64,000 nt of DNA from JAMZMI01 sp049115715 (lineage in GTDB: Bacteria > Bacteroidota > Bacteroidia > Cytophagales > Cyclobacteriaceae): assembly GCA_049115715.1 (NCBI GenBank), contig JAGDZQ010000003.1, positions 1-64,000 on the forward strand, given 5' to 3'. Within the stretch, counting starts at the first letter, position 1. Each line of letters starts with the position of its first letter. The notes under the pieces are model-generated. The model searched no databases and was not told where the DNA came from. It was given only the letters and a program-made list of their open reading frames with translations. The translations under genes were made by a program, and so were the position numbers. This document shows, piece by piece, positions 27,050 through 36,900 of the stretch.

Positions 27050-28171
27050 ATGCAGTTCATACTTAATTTCCTGATTTGGAGTCCTGACCCGGATATTTTC
27101 ACCATTCCTCTCTCAATGATTGGCTTAGAGGACAGGCCCGTAAGGTGGTATGGACTTCTATTTGCCGGAGGATTTATTTTCGGTCAGCAAATTATTTTTT
27201 GGATTTTCAAAAAAGAAGGACGCCCAGAAAAAGACGTTGAGAAATTGACCATTTATATGGTCGTTTCTACCATACTTGGTGCGCGTCTTGGGCATTGTTT
27301 GTTTTATGATCCTGTCTACTTTTTAAGCAACCCCATTGAGATTATCAAAGTATGGGAAGGTGGACTGGCCAGTCATGGCGGAGCTATTGGCATCTTGATC
27401 TCTCTTTGGCTATTTAGTCGGAAATACAAGCAATACAAGCTTAGTTGGATTGTAGATAGGATGGTGATCGTGGTTGCGCTAACAGGGGCAATGATCCGAA
27501 TGGGAAATTTTGTAAACTCCGAGATGGAGGGCGTGGCTACCAATTCCAATACTGGTGTGATTTATGCCGCATATACGAAAAGCCTTCTTGACTATGACGA
27601 CAAAATAGAATCGGTTTCTTTTAGAGAGGATGAAAACAGAGATATAGAGACTCTAGGTCAAATCCCCATAGTAGCAAAAATCGAGTATGAGAAAGGAACT
27701 CAGATAACTTTAGACGACAAGGCGTTTATCGAAAGCAAGCTAAGACGAGCATTGATTGGATACCCTGAAGTAAATCAGCATATTGATTTTGGAACAGGAC
27801 TGCTACAATATCAAATCACCACAGAAGATGGTCACGAGGTAGTTGAAATCTTTGGGTTGGGTACTGTACGCCATGCTGCTCAACTTTATGAGGCAGGTTA
27901 CTGCATTGTCCTTACGCTTTTGCTTTTCTGGCTTTGGAAAGAAAAACGATTCGTACTTCCAGCGGGATTTAGCTTTGGACTATTCATGTTTTTACTCTGG
28001 ACACTCAGGTTCTTCGACGAATTTTTCAAAATGAATCAGGAGGCTTTCGAAGAAGACCTTCCGCTCAACATGGGCCAAATGCTGAGTATTCCTATGGCAC
28101 TGGTTGGATTGGGTATCATGATTTATACATTAAAATCAAAAGGTCCTCGAATGGCTGAGCCACAAGCCTAA
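27050..28171 (+). CDS. lgt: prolipoprotein diacylglyceryl transferase with extended loop
   Basis: Transfers diacylglycerol from phosphatidylglycerol to the lipobox cysteine of prolipoproteins. Family motifs are VRWYGLLFAGGF near the start, HGGAIG, the core MIRMGNFVNSE (conserved R, G, N) and VRHAAQLYE near the C-terminus. The protein is 373 residues, longer than the usual 260-300. The excess is a hydrophilic stretch of about 65 residues between GNFVNSE and RHAAQLYE, predicted to face the periplasm. Many lipoproteins in this window would be its substrates. It is co-transcribed with trkAH, without a known functional link. Confidence 0.93.
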   Translation: MQFILNFLIWSPDPDIFTIPLSMIGLEDRPVRWYGLLFAGGFIFGQQIIFWIFKKEGRPEKDVEKLTIYMVVSTILGARLGHCLFYDPVYFLSNPIEIIKVWEGGLASHGGAIGILISLWLFSRKYKQYKLSWIVDRMVIVVALTGAMIRMGNFVNSEMEGVATNSNTGVIYAAYTKSLLDYDDKIESVSFREDENRDIETLGQIPIVAKIEYEKGTQITLDDKAFIESKLRRALIGYPEVNQHIDFGTGLLQYQITTEDGHEVVEIFGLGTVRHAAQLYEAGYCIVLTLLLFWLWKEKRFVLPAGFSFGLFMFLLWTLRFFDEFFKMNQEAFEEDLPLNMGQMLSIPMALVGLGIMIYTLKSKGPRMAEPQA

Positions 28172-28469
28172 AACCCAAGAGAACACACTTTCTTAATTTT
28201 ACAACTCCGAATAGTACAATAAAATCACCCCTATTGTGCATTAAAAAGCTCTGCTCTTTACTAAATACCAGTTTTTAGGTATTGGTGTTACCGATGCAAA
28301 TATTTACTTTAGATGTAATTTGATCCGTTTTATACCAGTCGATACCAATTAGACTATTTTAAAGTCCAATTGATCTCTACAAATGGAATGGAGCCAGATG
28401 GCCGCTGAAACGGAAGGCTGGTTAAGCAACAAATATTTGAAATCATTTGAACCAAATAAAACCTAAAAC
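28172..28469. other. intergenic region before the patatin operon
   Basis: A 298-bp gap. A small inverted repeat (AATACC 28264-28269 with GGTATT 28278-28283) may be a weak hairpin. I find no exact TAnnTTTG in front of the patatin gene, no RNA gene and no open frame of note. Confidence 0.4.
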
Positions 28470-29462
28470 ATGAGCCAACTAAAAAGAGTACTTGCAATAG
28501 ACGGAGGAGGGATTCGAGGAATCATTCCCGGAACGATGCTTGTAGAAGCCGAAAAAGCATTCAACATAAAAGTATGGGACTACTTTGACATCATCGCAGG
28601 AACCAGTACTGGAGGAATCCTGACATGCGCTTATCTCTGCCCTGATGCTACAGATGCTTCCAAACCGAAATTTGATTCACAGCAAGTGGTTGATTTATAT
28701 TTTGAAAAGGGTGATGAGATTTTCAGTATCAATTTTCTACATAAGATGAGATCCGGCGGTGGAATTTTTGATGAAAAATATCCTGATGATGGAATAGAAG
28801 ATGCCTTACAGCAATACTTCGGAGATGTTTGGTTAAAGGACTTACTTAAACCTGCCGTTGTTACATCCTACGACATCAAAAACAGAAAGGGGCATTTTTT
28901 CTTCCAGCATAAGGCGGCAAAAAATCCAGAATACAATTTTAAGATCAGAGATGTATCCAGAGCTACTTCTGCGGCCCCTACCTATTTCGAATGTGCTAAA
29001 GTTGCCAATGAGCTAAACGAGTCATTTGTACTTATCGATGGTGGAGTATTTGCAAACAATCCGGCAATGGTTGCTTATTCTGAAGTCAGAAATGAATTTA
29101 AGAACGATTCTGGAGCTGATTGTACGGCTAAGGATATGAAAGTACTTTCATTAGGAACTGGATTTGACAAGAGAAAATACTTATACAAAGAGGCCAAAAA
29201 CTGGGGAATGGCACAGTGGGTAAAACCAATAGTGGACATCATGATGTCAGGTAGCGTAGAAGTAGATGATTATTACCTAGGGCAAATATTTGATACTCTT
29301 GACAATCCTAATCAATACCTCAGGGTGAACGGGCACATGCCAGAGGATGTCGATCCTGCAATGGACAATGCCAAACCCAAGAACCTGAAAGCTTTGAAAG
29401 CTTTTGGTGAGCAATTATTCCAAGACAACAAAGATGAACTTGCTGCTTGGTTTGAGATTTAA
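28470..29462 (+). CDS. patatin-like phospholipase
   Basis: A soluble 330-residue lipid acyl hydrolase of the patatin/CapV type. The oxyanion loop is DGGGIRG at about 11-17, the nucleophile is S46 in GTSTG, and the catalytic aspartate is D190 in DGGVFANNP. No signal peptide is present, so it acts in the cytoplasm or at the inner membrane. It leads a four-gene plus-strand operon with a membrane protein, an exported protein and a TPR protein. No cyclic-nucleotide synthase is nearby, so CBASS effector use is not supported. Housekeeping lipid turnover is an alternative. Confidence 0.88.
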   Translation: MSQLKRVLAIDGGGIRGIIPGTMLVEAEKAFNIKVWDYFDIIAGTSTGGILTCAYLCPDATDASKPKFDSQQVVDLYFEKGDEIFSINFLHKMRSGGGIFDEKYPDDGIEDALQQYFGDVWLKDLLKPAVVTSYDIKNRKGHFFFQHKAAKNPEYNFKIRDVSRATSAAPTYFECAKVANELNESFVLIDGGVFANNPAMVAYSEVRNEFKNDSGADCTAKDMKVLSLGTGFDKRKYLYKEAKNWGMAQWVKPIVDIMMSGSVEVDDYYLGQIFDTLDNPNQYLRVNGHMPEDVDPAMDNAKPKNLKALKAFGEQLFQDNKDELAAWFEI

Positions 29463-29535
29463 ATAATTGTACTATATTGATGCGTGCTAAAAAAATAGCT
29501 CTTTTACAGTAGTATGTTTTGTACAATAGAGTGAA

Positions 29536-30168
29536 ATGGACGAAGAAATAAAGAAGTACGAATTAGAGAAGATCAGGCTCGAGGTAAAAAAATTATCCAA
29601 AGAGATCAACACCACTCAGGGTATCAATTACCGTGGGTGGTTTACTACTATTATCACTGTTATTTCTATTGTTACTGGCTTTTTTGGCATATATACATCG
29701 TATAACGAAATGAAACAGCAGCGGGAGGAGGAACAAAGATTTAGTTTCAACGCCGATATGCTCGAAATCATCAAGGAAGGGGATGAAGATAAGCTCAATT
29801 TGCAAACGCTCATTTATTTTGGACATAATGCCGTCCCCCTATTAATCTCCATTATGGAGACTGAGGAATCCAACAAGGAAGATGCTATAAAGGCCATCAC
29901 CAGAATTCATAGCAAACAGACCTCAGATATCCAACAAAGTGTAGAGGATCTCTTGACGGAATCCTTTCAGGCTCTGGATTTTGAAAACCCTGATTTTGAA
30001 ACGTTTGAGGCCTATTTCCAGATTTTCCTAAAAATAAAGACCGAATTGTCTGAAAGCACAAGAACAAAAATTTTAGATAAATCCGTCGCATTGAATGAGA
30101 CCATCCCAGATGATATTAACTTCCTACTTCAAAAAGACAAGGTGACTAAATTTCTAGCTAGTTTTTGA
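29536..30168 (+). CDS. single-pass membrane protein in patatin operon
   Basis: A 210-residue protein of unrecognised family. The N-terminal 30 residues form a charged helix (EEIKKYELEKIRLEVKKLSKEI), likely a coiled coil. One membrane segment follows at about 36-55 (WFTTIITVISIVTGFFGIYT). A 150-residue helical domain completes it, with a segment (TLIYFGHNAVPLLISIMETEES) that recalls a HEAT-type helix pair. It begins 73 bp after the patatin gene and ends 1 bp before the next gene. It may anchor or sense something for the phospholipase, but this is inference from position. Confidence 0.65.
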   Translation: MDEEIKKYELEKIRLEVKKLSKEINTTQGINYRGWFTTIITVISIVTGFFGIYTSYNEMKQQREEEQRFSFNADMLEIIKEGDEDKLNLQTLIYFGHNAVPLLISIMETEESNKEDAIKAITRIHSKQTSDIQQSVEDLLTESFQALDFENPDFETFEAYFQIFLKIKTELSESTRTKILDKSVALNETIPDDINFLLQKDKVTKFLASF

Positions 30169-30169
30169 T

Positions 30170-30994
30170 ATGAAATCTCTCGTTGTAACAATCTTGGTTT
30201 TATCTACCTTTTCTGCGCTGGCAGAAAAGAACATTATGCTAGTAAAGCTGGAGGAAACAGTGGCGATAGCAGAAGTATTCAATCAACTTATGATTGATTC
30301 CAAAGTCTTTGTTGAGCAAAAATTAGAGAAGAAAAAATTTGAGGAGTTTTTGAAAACAGACGAAAGTCTCAACATTCTAAGGACATACTCTCGTGGAAAA
30401 TTTGAATACATACTTGAGCCAAATCTAGATGTAAGCTCACATCTAAACTTCAACATTCTCGTCATCAAAGTATATGCCTTCTCTGCTTCCTCCCTCGATG
30501 AAATACAGCCCGAGTATTTCAAATTTGTTGGAAAAAAAGGATCCTCAGAAGCTAGGTTTCGACAATGGCTGGATGAAATTCTTGACGAAATACGGTTTCT
30601 AAAACGTTCTCCGATTGCAAAATTCAAAGGAAGTGCTGCTTTCTTTTCTTCAGTGATGGATAATCAACAGTTTATCAGTGAAATACATAGGAAAAAGTTC
30701 CGAGCAGAAATCGGTCGCCAAATCAATAATGATCACACACTGCTCTCAAAGGAAGTCTTTATCGAATACTTAAACGATAGCCATGAGTTTGTTGAATATC
30801 AAATCATGATTATCAACAGTGTAAATGAGGATTGCAGGGAAAGGGATTGTGTTTCTGTAATAGCCAATATTACAGTACAAGGACAGGCTCGAGACTGCTC
30901 TCCACTGAAAGTTTTTAATCGAACAAGCGACGATGTATCCGAATATCTAGCAGAGTTAGAAAGAATTTATTCGGAATTAAATACTCCACAATGA
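30170..30994 (+). CDS. exported hypothetical protein in patatin operon
   Basis: A 274-residue protein with a signal peptide (1-18, ending STFSALA), so it is periplasmic or attached to the envelope. The mature part is mixed helix and strand with no named domain. A cysteine-containing C-terminal segment (NEDCRERDCVSVIANITVQGQARDC) could form disulfides. It overlaps the start of the following TPR gene by 4 bp (ATGA), so translation is probably coupled. No function is assigned. Confidence 0.65.
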   Translation: MKSLVVTILVLSTFSALAEKNIMLVKLEETVAIAEVFNQLMIDSKVFVEQKLEKKKFEEFLKTDESLNILRTYSRGKFEYILEPNLDVSSHLNFNILVIKVYAFSASSLDEIQPEYFKFVGKKGSSEARFRQWLDEILDEIRFLKRSPIAKFKGSAAFFSSVMDNQQFISEIHRKKFRAEIGRQINNDHTLLSKEVFIEYLNDSHEFVEYQIMIINSVNEDCRERDCVSVIANITVQGQARDCSPLKVFNRTSDDVSEYLAELERIYSELNTPQ

Positions 30995-33249
30995 AGCGCA
31001 TATCACTTTTTACTCTTTGCCTGATCCTCTCACTTGCTTTGAAATCTCAGAGTATTCCTTCTGCAGGTGTTACTAAAATCGAGATGGAGAATATCTCTCG
31101 TCAGAAAGTGAAATACATGAATAGCATTGCTGATATCATCAGCTATGGTTTTATCAGTATTCCGAATGTGGAGTTCAAAATTTTAAACCATAAAAATGCG
31201 CAAAAACAAAGTGGAAAGAAGGGGGGAGAATCTTACGTTATCAATGCAGAAGCTTCTGATGTAGAGAATTTGACTTACCGAATAGAAGGTACCATCAGAG
31301 ATTACTCGGATGAGTTTTCATTGTCCTTTAGAATCTACGAAAACAAGCGTGGAGCTTCCGAGCCCATCGTCATAAGGACTGTATATGGATTTTGGACCTA
31401 TCCACTTATAGCCTTTAGCGAACTAAATGAACAAATAGGTATTGAAATAAGTAAGCTTCAAGCACAGCAATCCAACGACCTAAAGGTTGCTATCATTGGA
31501 ACAAGCTTGGACGCTGAGTCTCCAATTGATTCCATTCTGATATCTGAGCTGGTTTATGACTTTACGGTCGACCTGATCCCGACACGGCAGGTCAAACTTG
31601 TACCTTTCGAAAAGTGTCAAAGTCTGTTTTACAAAGACTATAATGCAAGCATGTACCAGCAATTGGGTGCTGATTTAATACTTCTCGGCAAGTTGGCCAA
31701 AAACCAAAATGGAGATATTGAAATCTTCACCTCGCTTCATATCAAAGAACTTGACTCAAAAATAGAACTAGCTCCAGCCTTGCTGAGGTATGATCTGGTT
31801 TATGATTATATGTCTCCCATTCAAAATCAATTCAATGATTTAATTGAATATATCGCGGAAGAAGACCTATCTCTGAACTATCCACATATTGATAAACTTT
31901 CGGATTCAGATTCCAAATCTTACAATGAATTAGTCAAGGATGCTCGCGATTATAGAAACAAAAACGATCTCTTCATTGCTTCGCATTTGCTCAATAAAGC
32001 GATACAGTCCAAACCTGATAAAAGTGCAGCATACCTAGAACTCTCAAAAGTAAGATATACTCAGGGGAGACTGGAAGAGGCAATTCTCCATGCAAATCTC
32101 TCAGTTAAATTTCAAAACAAAAACATACAGGAACCAAATGTTGAAATCTTTCTGGGAAAGCTCTTTCTAGAAAACAAAGAATATTATGATGCTCTGATTC
32201 ATCTTGAAAAGGTTCATTCAGAAAACCCGGGTTACTTGAGCGAAGAATATGGAGATTTAAATTACTTCTATGGGAAGGCTCTTTTTCACAATGCCTATTA
32301 CACAGATGCGATCTCATTCCTAAAAGAATCTCTGATAAAAACCGATGACACAGATTTAGAAGCCAAATACTTAATTGGCATGTCTCATTTCTACTACGGC
32401 GAAAACAAAAATGCAATTGAGTATCTCAGCGAAGTTTCCCAAACCGAAGAATACGAATTTGCTCTTTCTGATTTGACAGATGCCTATTATTATCTTGGGT
32501 ATGACAAACATATAGACGGGAAAAATGACAGTGCCGAATATTACGCACTTAAAGGGGTAGAGATCGGAAACTTCAGTTATTCGAATTATACGCTGCTCCT
32601 ACTCGCTTATAATGAGCAAAAGAAATTTGAAGATTCATACAGGCTTGTTGAAGATAAAATCTTGGATGGAATATTTGACAGGGAAGGTATTTATAGAATG
32701 CAAGGAAATGAATTGAGGTATCAATTTGGTAGATCGGACAATGATATAGACATAGCTAAGCAAGCAATTAGATATTTTAAATTATATACCGAAACGGTGA
32801 AAGATGATAGTGATGTTCTGTTCAATCTGGGAAATCTTCACAGCGCAATCAATGAAAACGAAACTTCAATCGCATTTTATGAAGAAGCGCTTAAATATGA
32901 GGATGACATCAGCTACTACCTTGATCTTGCAGAGGTATATATCAAACTCAGCTACCCTGAAAAAGTAGAGCCTTTATTTGAAAACCTGAGTCATCATAAA
33001 AGTCAACTGAGAAAGGGGACAAGCAACAGACTTCTCCAACTTTATCTAGAATGCTCAGCTCTGAGTTTACTAGGTGTTAAAAACAATAAAAAGGAAAAGG
33101 AACTACTTCAAAGTCTTGAGGAGGGATCTCAAGTTAGTGGTTGGAACTATGACTCATTCAAAATATGGACAGAAACCGTCGAGGATGAAGAAATCAAAAA
33201 TTACCTACAGGAACTGACCTCTAAAATGGAAAGTAATACCTCAAGTTGA
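30991..33249 (+). CDS. exported TPR-repeat protein in patatin operon
   Basis: A 752-residue protein with a signal peptide (1-19, ending ALKSQ). Residues 20-290 form a beta-rich region with a pattern seen in FlgO/TolB-N-like envelope domains (YRIEGTIRDYSDEFSLSFRIYENKRG; LKVAIIGTSLDAESPIDSILISELV), a resemblance and not an assignment. Residues 310-740 are tetratricopeptide repeats (AAYLELSKVRYTQGRLEEAILHANLSV; VLFNLGNLHSAINENETSIAFYEEAL). It probably serves as a periplasmic scaffold. It ends the operon just before a strong terminator. Confidence 0.8.
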   Translation: MKRISLFTLCLILSLALKSQSIPSAGVTKIEMENISRQKVKYMNSIADIISYGFISIPNVEFKILNHKNAQKQSGKKGGESYVINAEASDVENLTYRIEGTIRDYSDEFSLSFRIYENKRGASEPIVIRTVYGFWTYPLIAFSELNEQIGIEISKLQAQQSNDLKVAIIGTSLDAESPIDSILISELVYDFTVDLIPTRQVKLVPFEKCQSLFYKDYNASMYQQLGADLILLGKLAKNQNGDIEIFTSLHIKELDSKIELAPALLRYDLVYDYMSPIQNQFNDLIEYIAEEDLSLNYPHIDKLSDSDSKSYNELVKDARDYRNKNDLFIASHLLNKAIQSKPDKSAAYLELSKVRYTQGRLEEAILHANLSVKFQNKNIQEPNVEIFLGKLFLENKEYYDALIHLEKVHSENPGYLSEEYGDLNYFYGKALFHNAYYTDAISFLKESLIKTDDTDLEAKYLIGMSHFYYGENKNAIEYLSEVSQTEEYEFALSDLTDAYYYLGYDKHIDGKNDSAEYYALKGVEIGNFSYSNYTLLLLAYNEQKKFEDSYRLVEDKILDGIFDREGIYRMQGNELRYQFGRSDNDIDIAKQAIRYFKLYTETVKDDSDVLFNLGNLHSAINENETSIAFYEEALKYEDDISYYLDLAEVYIKLSYPEKVEPLFENLSHHKSQLRKGTSNRLLQLYLECSALSLLGVKNNKKEKELLQSLEEGSQVSGWNYDSFKIWTETVEDEEIKNYLQELTSKMESNTSS

Positions 33250-33254
33250 TTTAA

Positions 33255-33278
33255 AGTGTTTCCAATAATGGAAACACT
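33255..33278. terminator. bidirectional hairpin terminator after the TPR gene
   Basis: Perfect 9-base arms AGTGTTTCC (33255-33263) and GGAAACACT (33270-33278) close a 6-base loop. It sits between the convergent TPR and nfu genes, 5 bp after one stop and 5 bp before the other, so it can serve both. Confidence 0.75.
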
Positions 33279-33283
33279 CATTA

Positions 33284-33868
33284 TTATACCCCTACAGCTT
33301 CAACTTCTTCCACCTCAGGCACCATCTTCTTAAGGAGGGTTTCTATTCCTGATTTCAATGTAACCGTTGATGACGGGCATCCGGAACATGAGCCTTGCAA
33401 AAGAACTTTTACCTTTCCTTCACTAAACGAATCGAAGCTAATAGCTCCACCGTCCATCTCTACCGCAGGACGAATGTATTCATCCAAAATCCCCTTTATT
33501 TTAACTTCAATGTCTGTATCTGAATCAGATACTTTGTGATCTTCCTCTACATCCTTTTCCGTTAAGATCTGTCTTCCGTCTTCCAGAAATTGCTTGATGT
33601 GGTTCTGAATTTGAATCTTGATTTCATGCCAATCCGTAAGCTTGTCTTTGGTTACTGTCACGAAATTGCTCATGTAAAACACGCGCTTTACAAATGGGAA
33701 ATCGAATAGCTCCGAAGCAAGTGGCGCTTCTGAGGCACTTTCCTTGTCTGGAAAATCCCTGCTCACTCCTTCAGGTAGCAACATAAAATTGAGTACAAAC
33801 TTCAGTGAGTTCGGATTGGGGTTGGCTTCTGTGTATATATTAATTGCCGGTTTTTCTGTTGCTTCCAT
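33284..33868 (-). CDS. NifU-like iron-sulfur cluster carrier (Nfu)
   Basis: A 194-residue scaffold/carrier that delivers Fe-S clusters to apoproteins. The N-terminal Nfu_N domain spans about 10-95 (TEANPNPNSLKFVLNFML). A NifU C-terminal domain follows at about 120-190, with the cluster-binding pair C161 and C164 in GSCSGCPSS. The layout matches eukaryotic and bacterial Nfu proteins. It is a single gene and could supply the radical-SAM and ferredoxin proteins of the cell generally. Confidence 0.92.
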   Translation of the reverse strand: MEATEKPAINIYTEANPNPNSLKFVLNFMLLPEGVSRDFPDKESASEAPLASELFDFPFVKRVFYMSNFVTVTKDKLTDWHEIKIQIQNHIKQFLEDGRQILTEKDVEEDHKVSDSDTDIEVKIKGILDEYIRPAVEMDGGAISFDSFSEGKVKVLLQGSCSGCPSSTVTLKSGIETLLKKMVPEVEEVEAVGV

Positions 33869-33956
33869 GTTAGTGACTTGGTTTTACTAAAGAGTAAATG
33901 CAAAAGTGATAGAAAAGTTCAGAAATACCCAAGATATCTTATCAAACGATTTAAGA

Positions 33957-36900
33957 TTATTCGGATGCTTTTACTTTTATCCTCCAACTCCTACCTTCCG
34001 ATTTCAATATATAAATACCGTTCGATGAAGAAGAAGGCACCTTAAATCGCGTTGTTCCTGAAATGGGGTCAAAGTTTTTTTCAAGAAGTAGTACTGCTTT
34101 TCCACTCAAATCAAACAACTCAAATCTTTGGTTGGTTTTGGTATTGGTAATACTTAAGTACTCCGATGTAGACAAAGGATTCGGATAGACCTTAGACTTG
34201 GAGGTAATTTCTTCCTTCGATAAAACTCTACCTTCAAAGTAATCCAGAGCCAATTGAAAAGCGTTTTTCCCAATTTGCTCTCCAATAATTCTTCCCGGAA
34301 TATCATCTACAGGCGGATGAATGCCACCCCATATTCTGGAAAGACTACATTGATCGGAGGCGTCTCTATAGGTAGCCCATTGCAAAACCACATCCTGACT
34401 TGGTCCTTCCTCAAAGACCAAAAACTCATTTTTCTTTGCCACGAATTCTCCCATTCCTCCCGGGAAATACTCGCTTCCTGTTAGTAACGTCATGATCTCT
34501 GCTGCTGCTCTGGAGTATGTCGAATGCCCTGAAACATAACCCGCGAATGGAGGAGTCACGAATGATGGGCGCTGATATGGCCACCAGTTCTCCGCTAGAA
34601 TCCATCCTACTCCCGCCTGATCTGTTTCTTCATTCTGAATCTGATCAGGACCTCTCCATGCCAAAATTTTGATCTTCCCCATGTGCTCTCCTTCGTCTCC
34701 TACCAAGTCGTCCCCATCTCCTACGAGCTCAATTTTGCCATCTATCAAACTGATACCAGCAGGATTGTAGCTCGGAAGTGACTCGTCGCTGCTTTGCCCT
34801 AAATCTGCCATATACCGGATAGCTGAAATAGGGCGAATGTAATCATACCAGCCTTTGATACTCCAAGCAGATATAGCAGCGTCGTGCATAGCTCCACCTA
34901 GTAAAAAGTAGGATTTCACATCCCATTCAAGTTTATCTAGCTCTACCCCTTCTCCTCCAAATTTCTTTGTGAAATCGGGGTGATCGTTTACATAATTGAG
35001 CAAGGTAAACCAGTGCCCAGGAGGTGTTTCCGAATCTGGCCCGTCCGCCCAAAATTCCGCTAATACCCTTGCATAATCTCCGCGAGGAACCATTTGAGCC
35101 TGATACGCCTCGTTTGTCACAGGATTCATAGCATGTCCTTTTCCTCCATCTCCACCATCTATTAGTTCATAGAACTTGTCGTAATTTTCAAATGACAGGG
35201 GAAAGCTCTCAATATCAATGTTGCCAATGCTTGCCGGCGATATATCCCACATTACACCATCAGTTGGGTCAAGATGCGAACTCCATACGGAAACAAGAGC
35301 GAAGTTCCATTGGAAAAGATCGCTTTCGGAACCGTCTCCATTTGCGCTTAGAAGCGGCGGAGTTCCCGGATCATGATATACCTTATACTGATTGTCGTTT
35401 CTTTCAAACACATCCGCTTGGTCTTGAGTCAAAGCAAAGGGCCAGACATTGCCCCATTCGGGACTTAAAAACTCCGGAGTATTGCCCGCTCGTGGATTTC
35501 CACTTTGATCAATAAAAACTCGTAGCTGAAGTGGCTGCCATCTGTTAGGATCTGATATATCAGGGTTGCCAGGAAGAGCTGGTGTCAAAGGCTCATTTCC
35601 TGGCGTGTAGTAAGCATTGCTATATTTACTTTCCTCTCTTGCACCATCATTTTTGCCATAAGAGATTACGGATTCAGCTATGTAGTTTCCCAGTGCGGCC
35701 GGATCTCCTGATGAGTAGTCCGTGGAGGTAAATCCAATATCATAAGCCATTAGACTCATGAGATCATCGAATCGTTGAAGAGTTTCTGCTGCGCTGGGCG
35801 AGTCTTGGAACCGGTAGCTTAGCACATTGTACACAGCATAGCTGATAGCCATCTGTACGGCCTGATTTTCATTGATATCAGTTTCGAATCGATCGAATGG
35901 GGTATAGTAGCCGTTTAGGTTATGATTAAGTAGGTATGTACTTGCAGATTTATTGAAGACAGCCCAAGCATCATACATCGCAACACTCGTATGGAATAGG
36001 TTTCTGGCATGCACGGTGGGTCTCGCATAATCACCACGAATGGCTTCCAACAACACTTCATTCCAGAGCCTTGCCACTGAGTGAATACTTGACAGCTCAC
36101 CTCTTGTCATTGTAATTGCCGCTTCTATTTTCTCACCATAGCATTCTCCAATCTCAGTCACGCTGACCAAACCAGAATCCGTAACGCCCCATCTCACTCT
36201 AATGGTCGAAGTTCCCTGACCTTCTGCTATTTCACCGTTTGTGATTTCCCATTGGTATTCTCTACCGGATGTCTCTGGATATGAATAAATTTCTTCACGA
36301 AGATTTCCTACGACTCTCTTTCCGATTATCTCCTTTCTTTCCAGATATTCACATGATCCATCATTCAAAGTGGCGTTGGAATCGTAGTTGCAAGAGTTAG
36401 GGTCTGTACAGCCTTTTATCTTGTTGTTTTTCAAATCACCTAATGTGAAGTTTTTTTCCTCAACGACCGTAATCACTCGATTAACCGGAAGGTCGGTGTA
36501 GGTTTCTGATGTCCCCGCTGGCCATTTTACCTTCAGTGAAGAAATCTCCGTGGCGCTTCCAACTCCAAAATGAATTGGCTTTAAACTCTGTGCAAGAAAG
36601 CCTACCCCGTTATAAAAGTGATATTGAGTAAGTCCATCGGATGTAATCTCAACTACAGCGCCGATAGCATCTCGATTAGAGACTGTCCCTTCCAATTCTA
36701 TTCGAGCCCAATTTTGCTTCTCGATCTCCCCTATTTCTGAAATAGAATTATCGTACAAGAGCAATCCTTCATGTGTGTTTGAGATGAGCATATCAAGGTC
36801 ACCGTCATTGTCATAATCAAAAATGGCAAGTCCATTTTCATCGGATGCGTATTCGATATTTGCGCTTCGTGTAGCGTTTTCAAACACGCTTTGCCCTTGT

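Noticed and set aside
28470..33249. Reading the patatin operon as a CBASS antiphage system
   Set aside because: No CD-NTase or other cyclic-nucleotide synthase, HORMA/TRIP13 or ubiquitin-type partner lies near it; patatin alone does not define CBASS.
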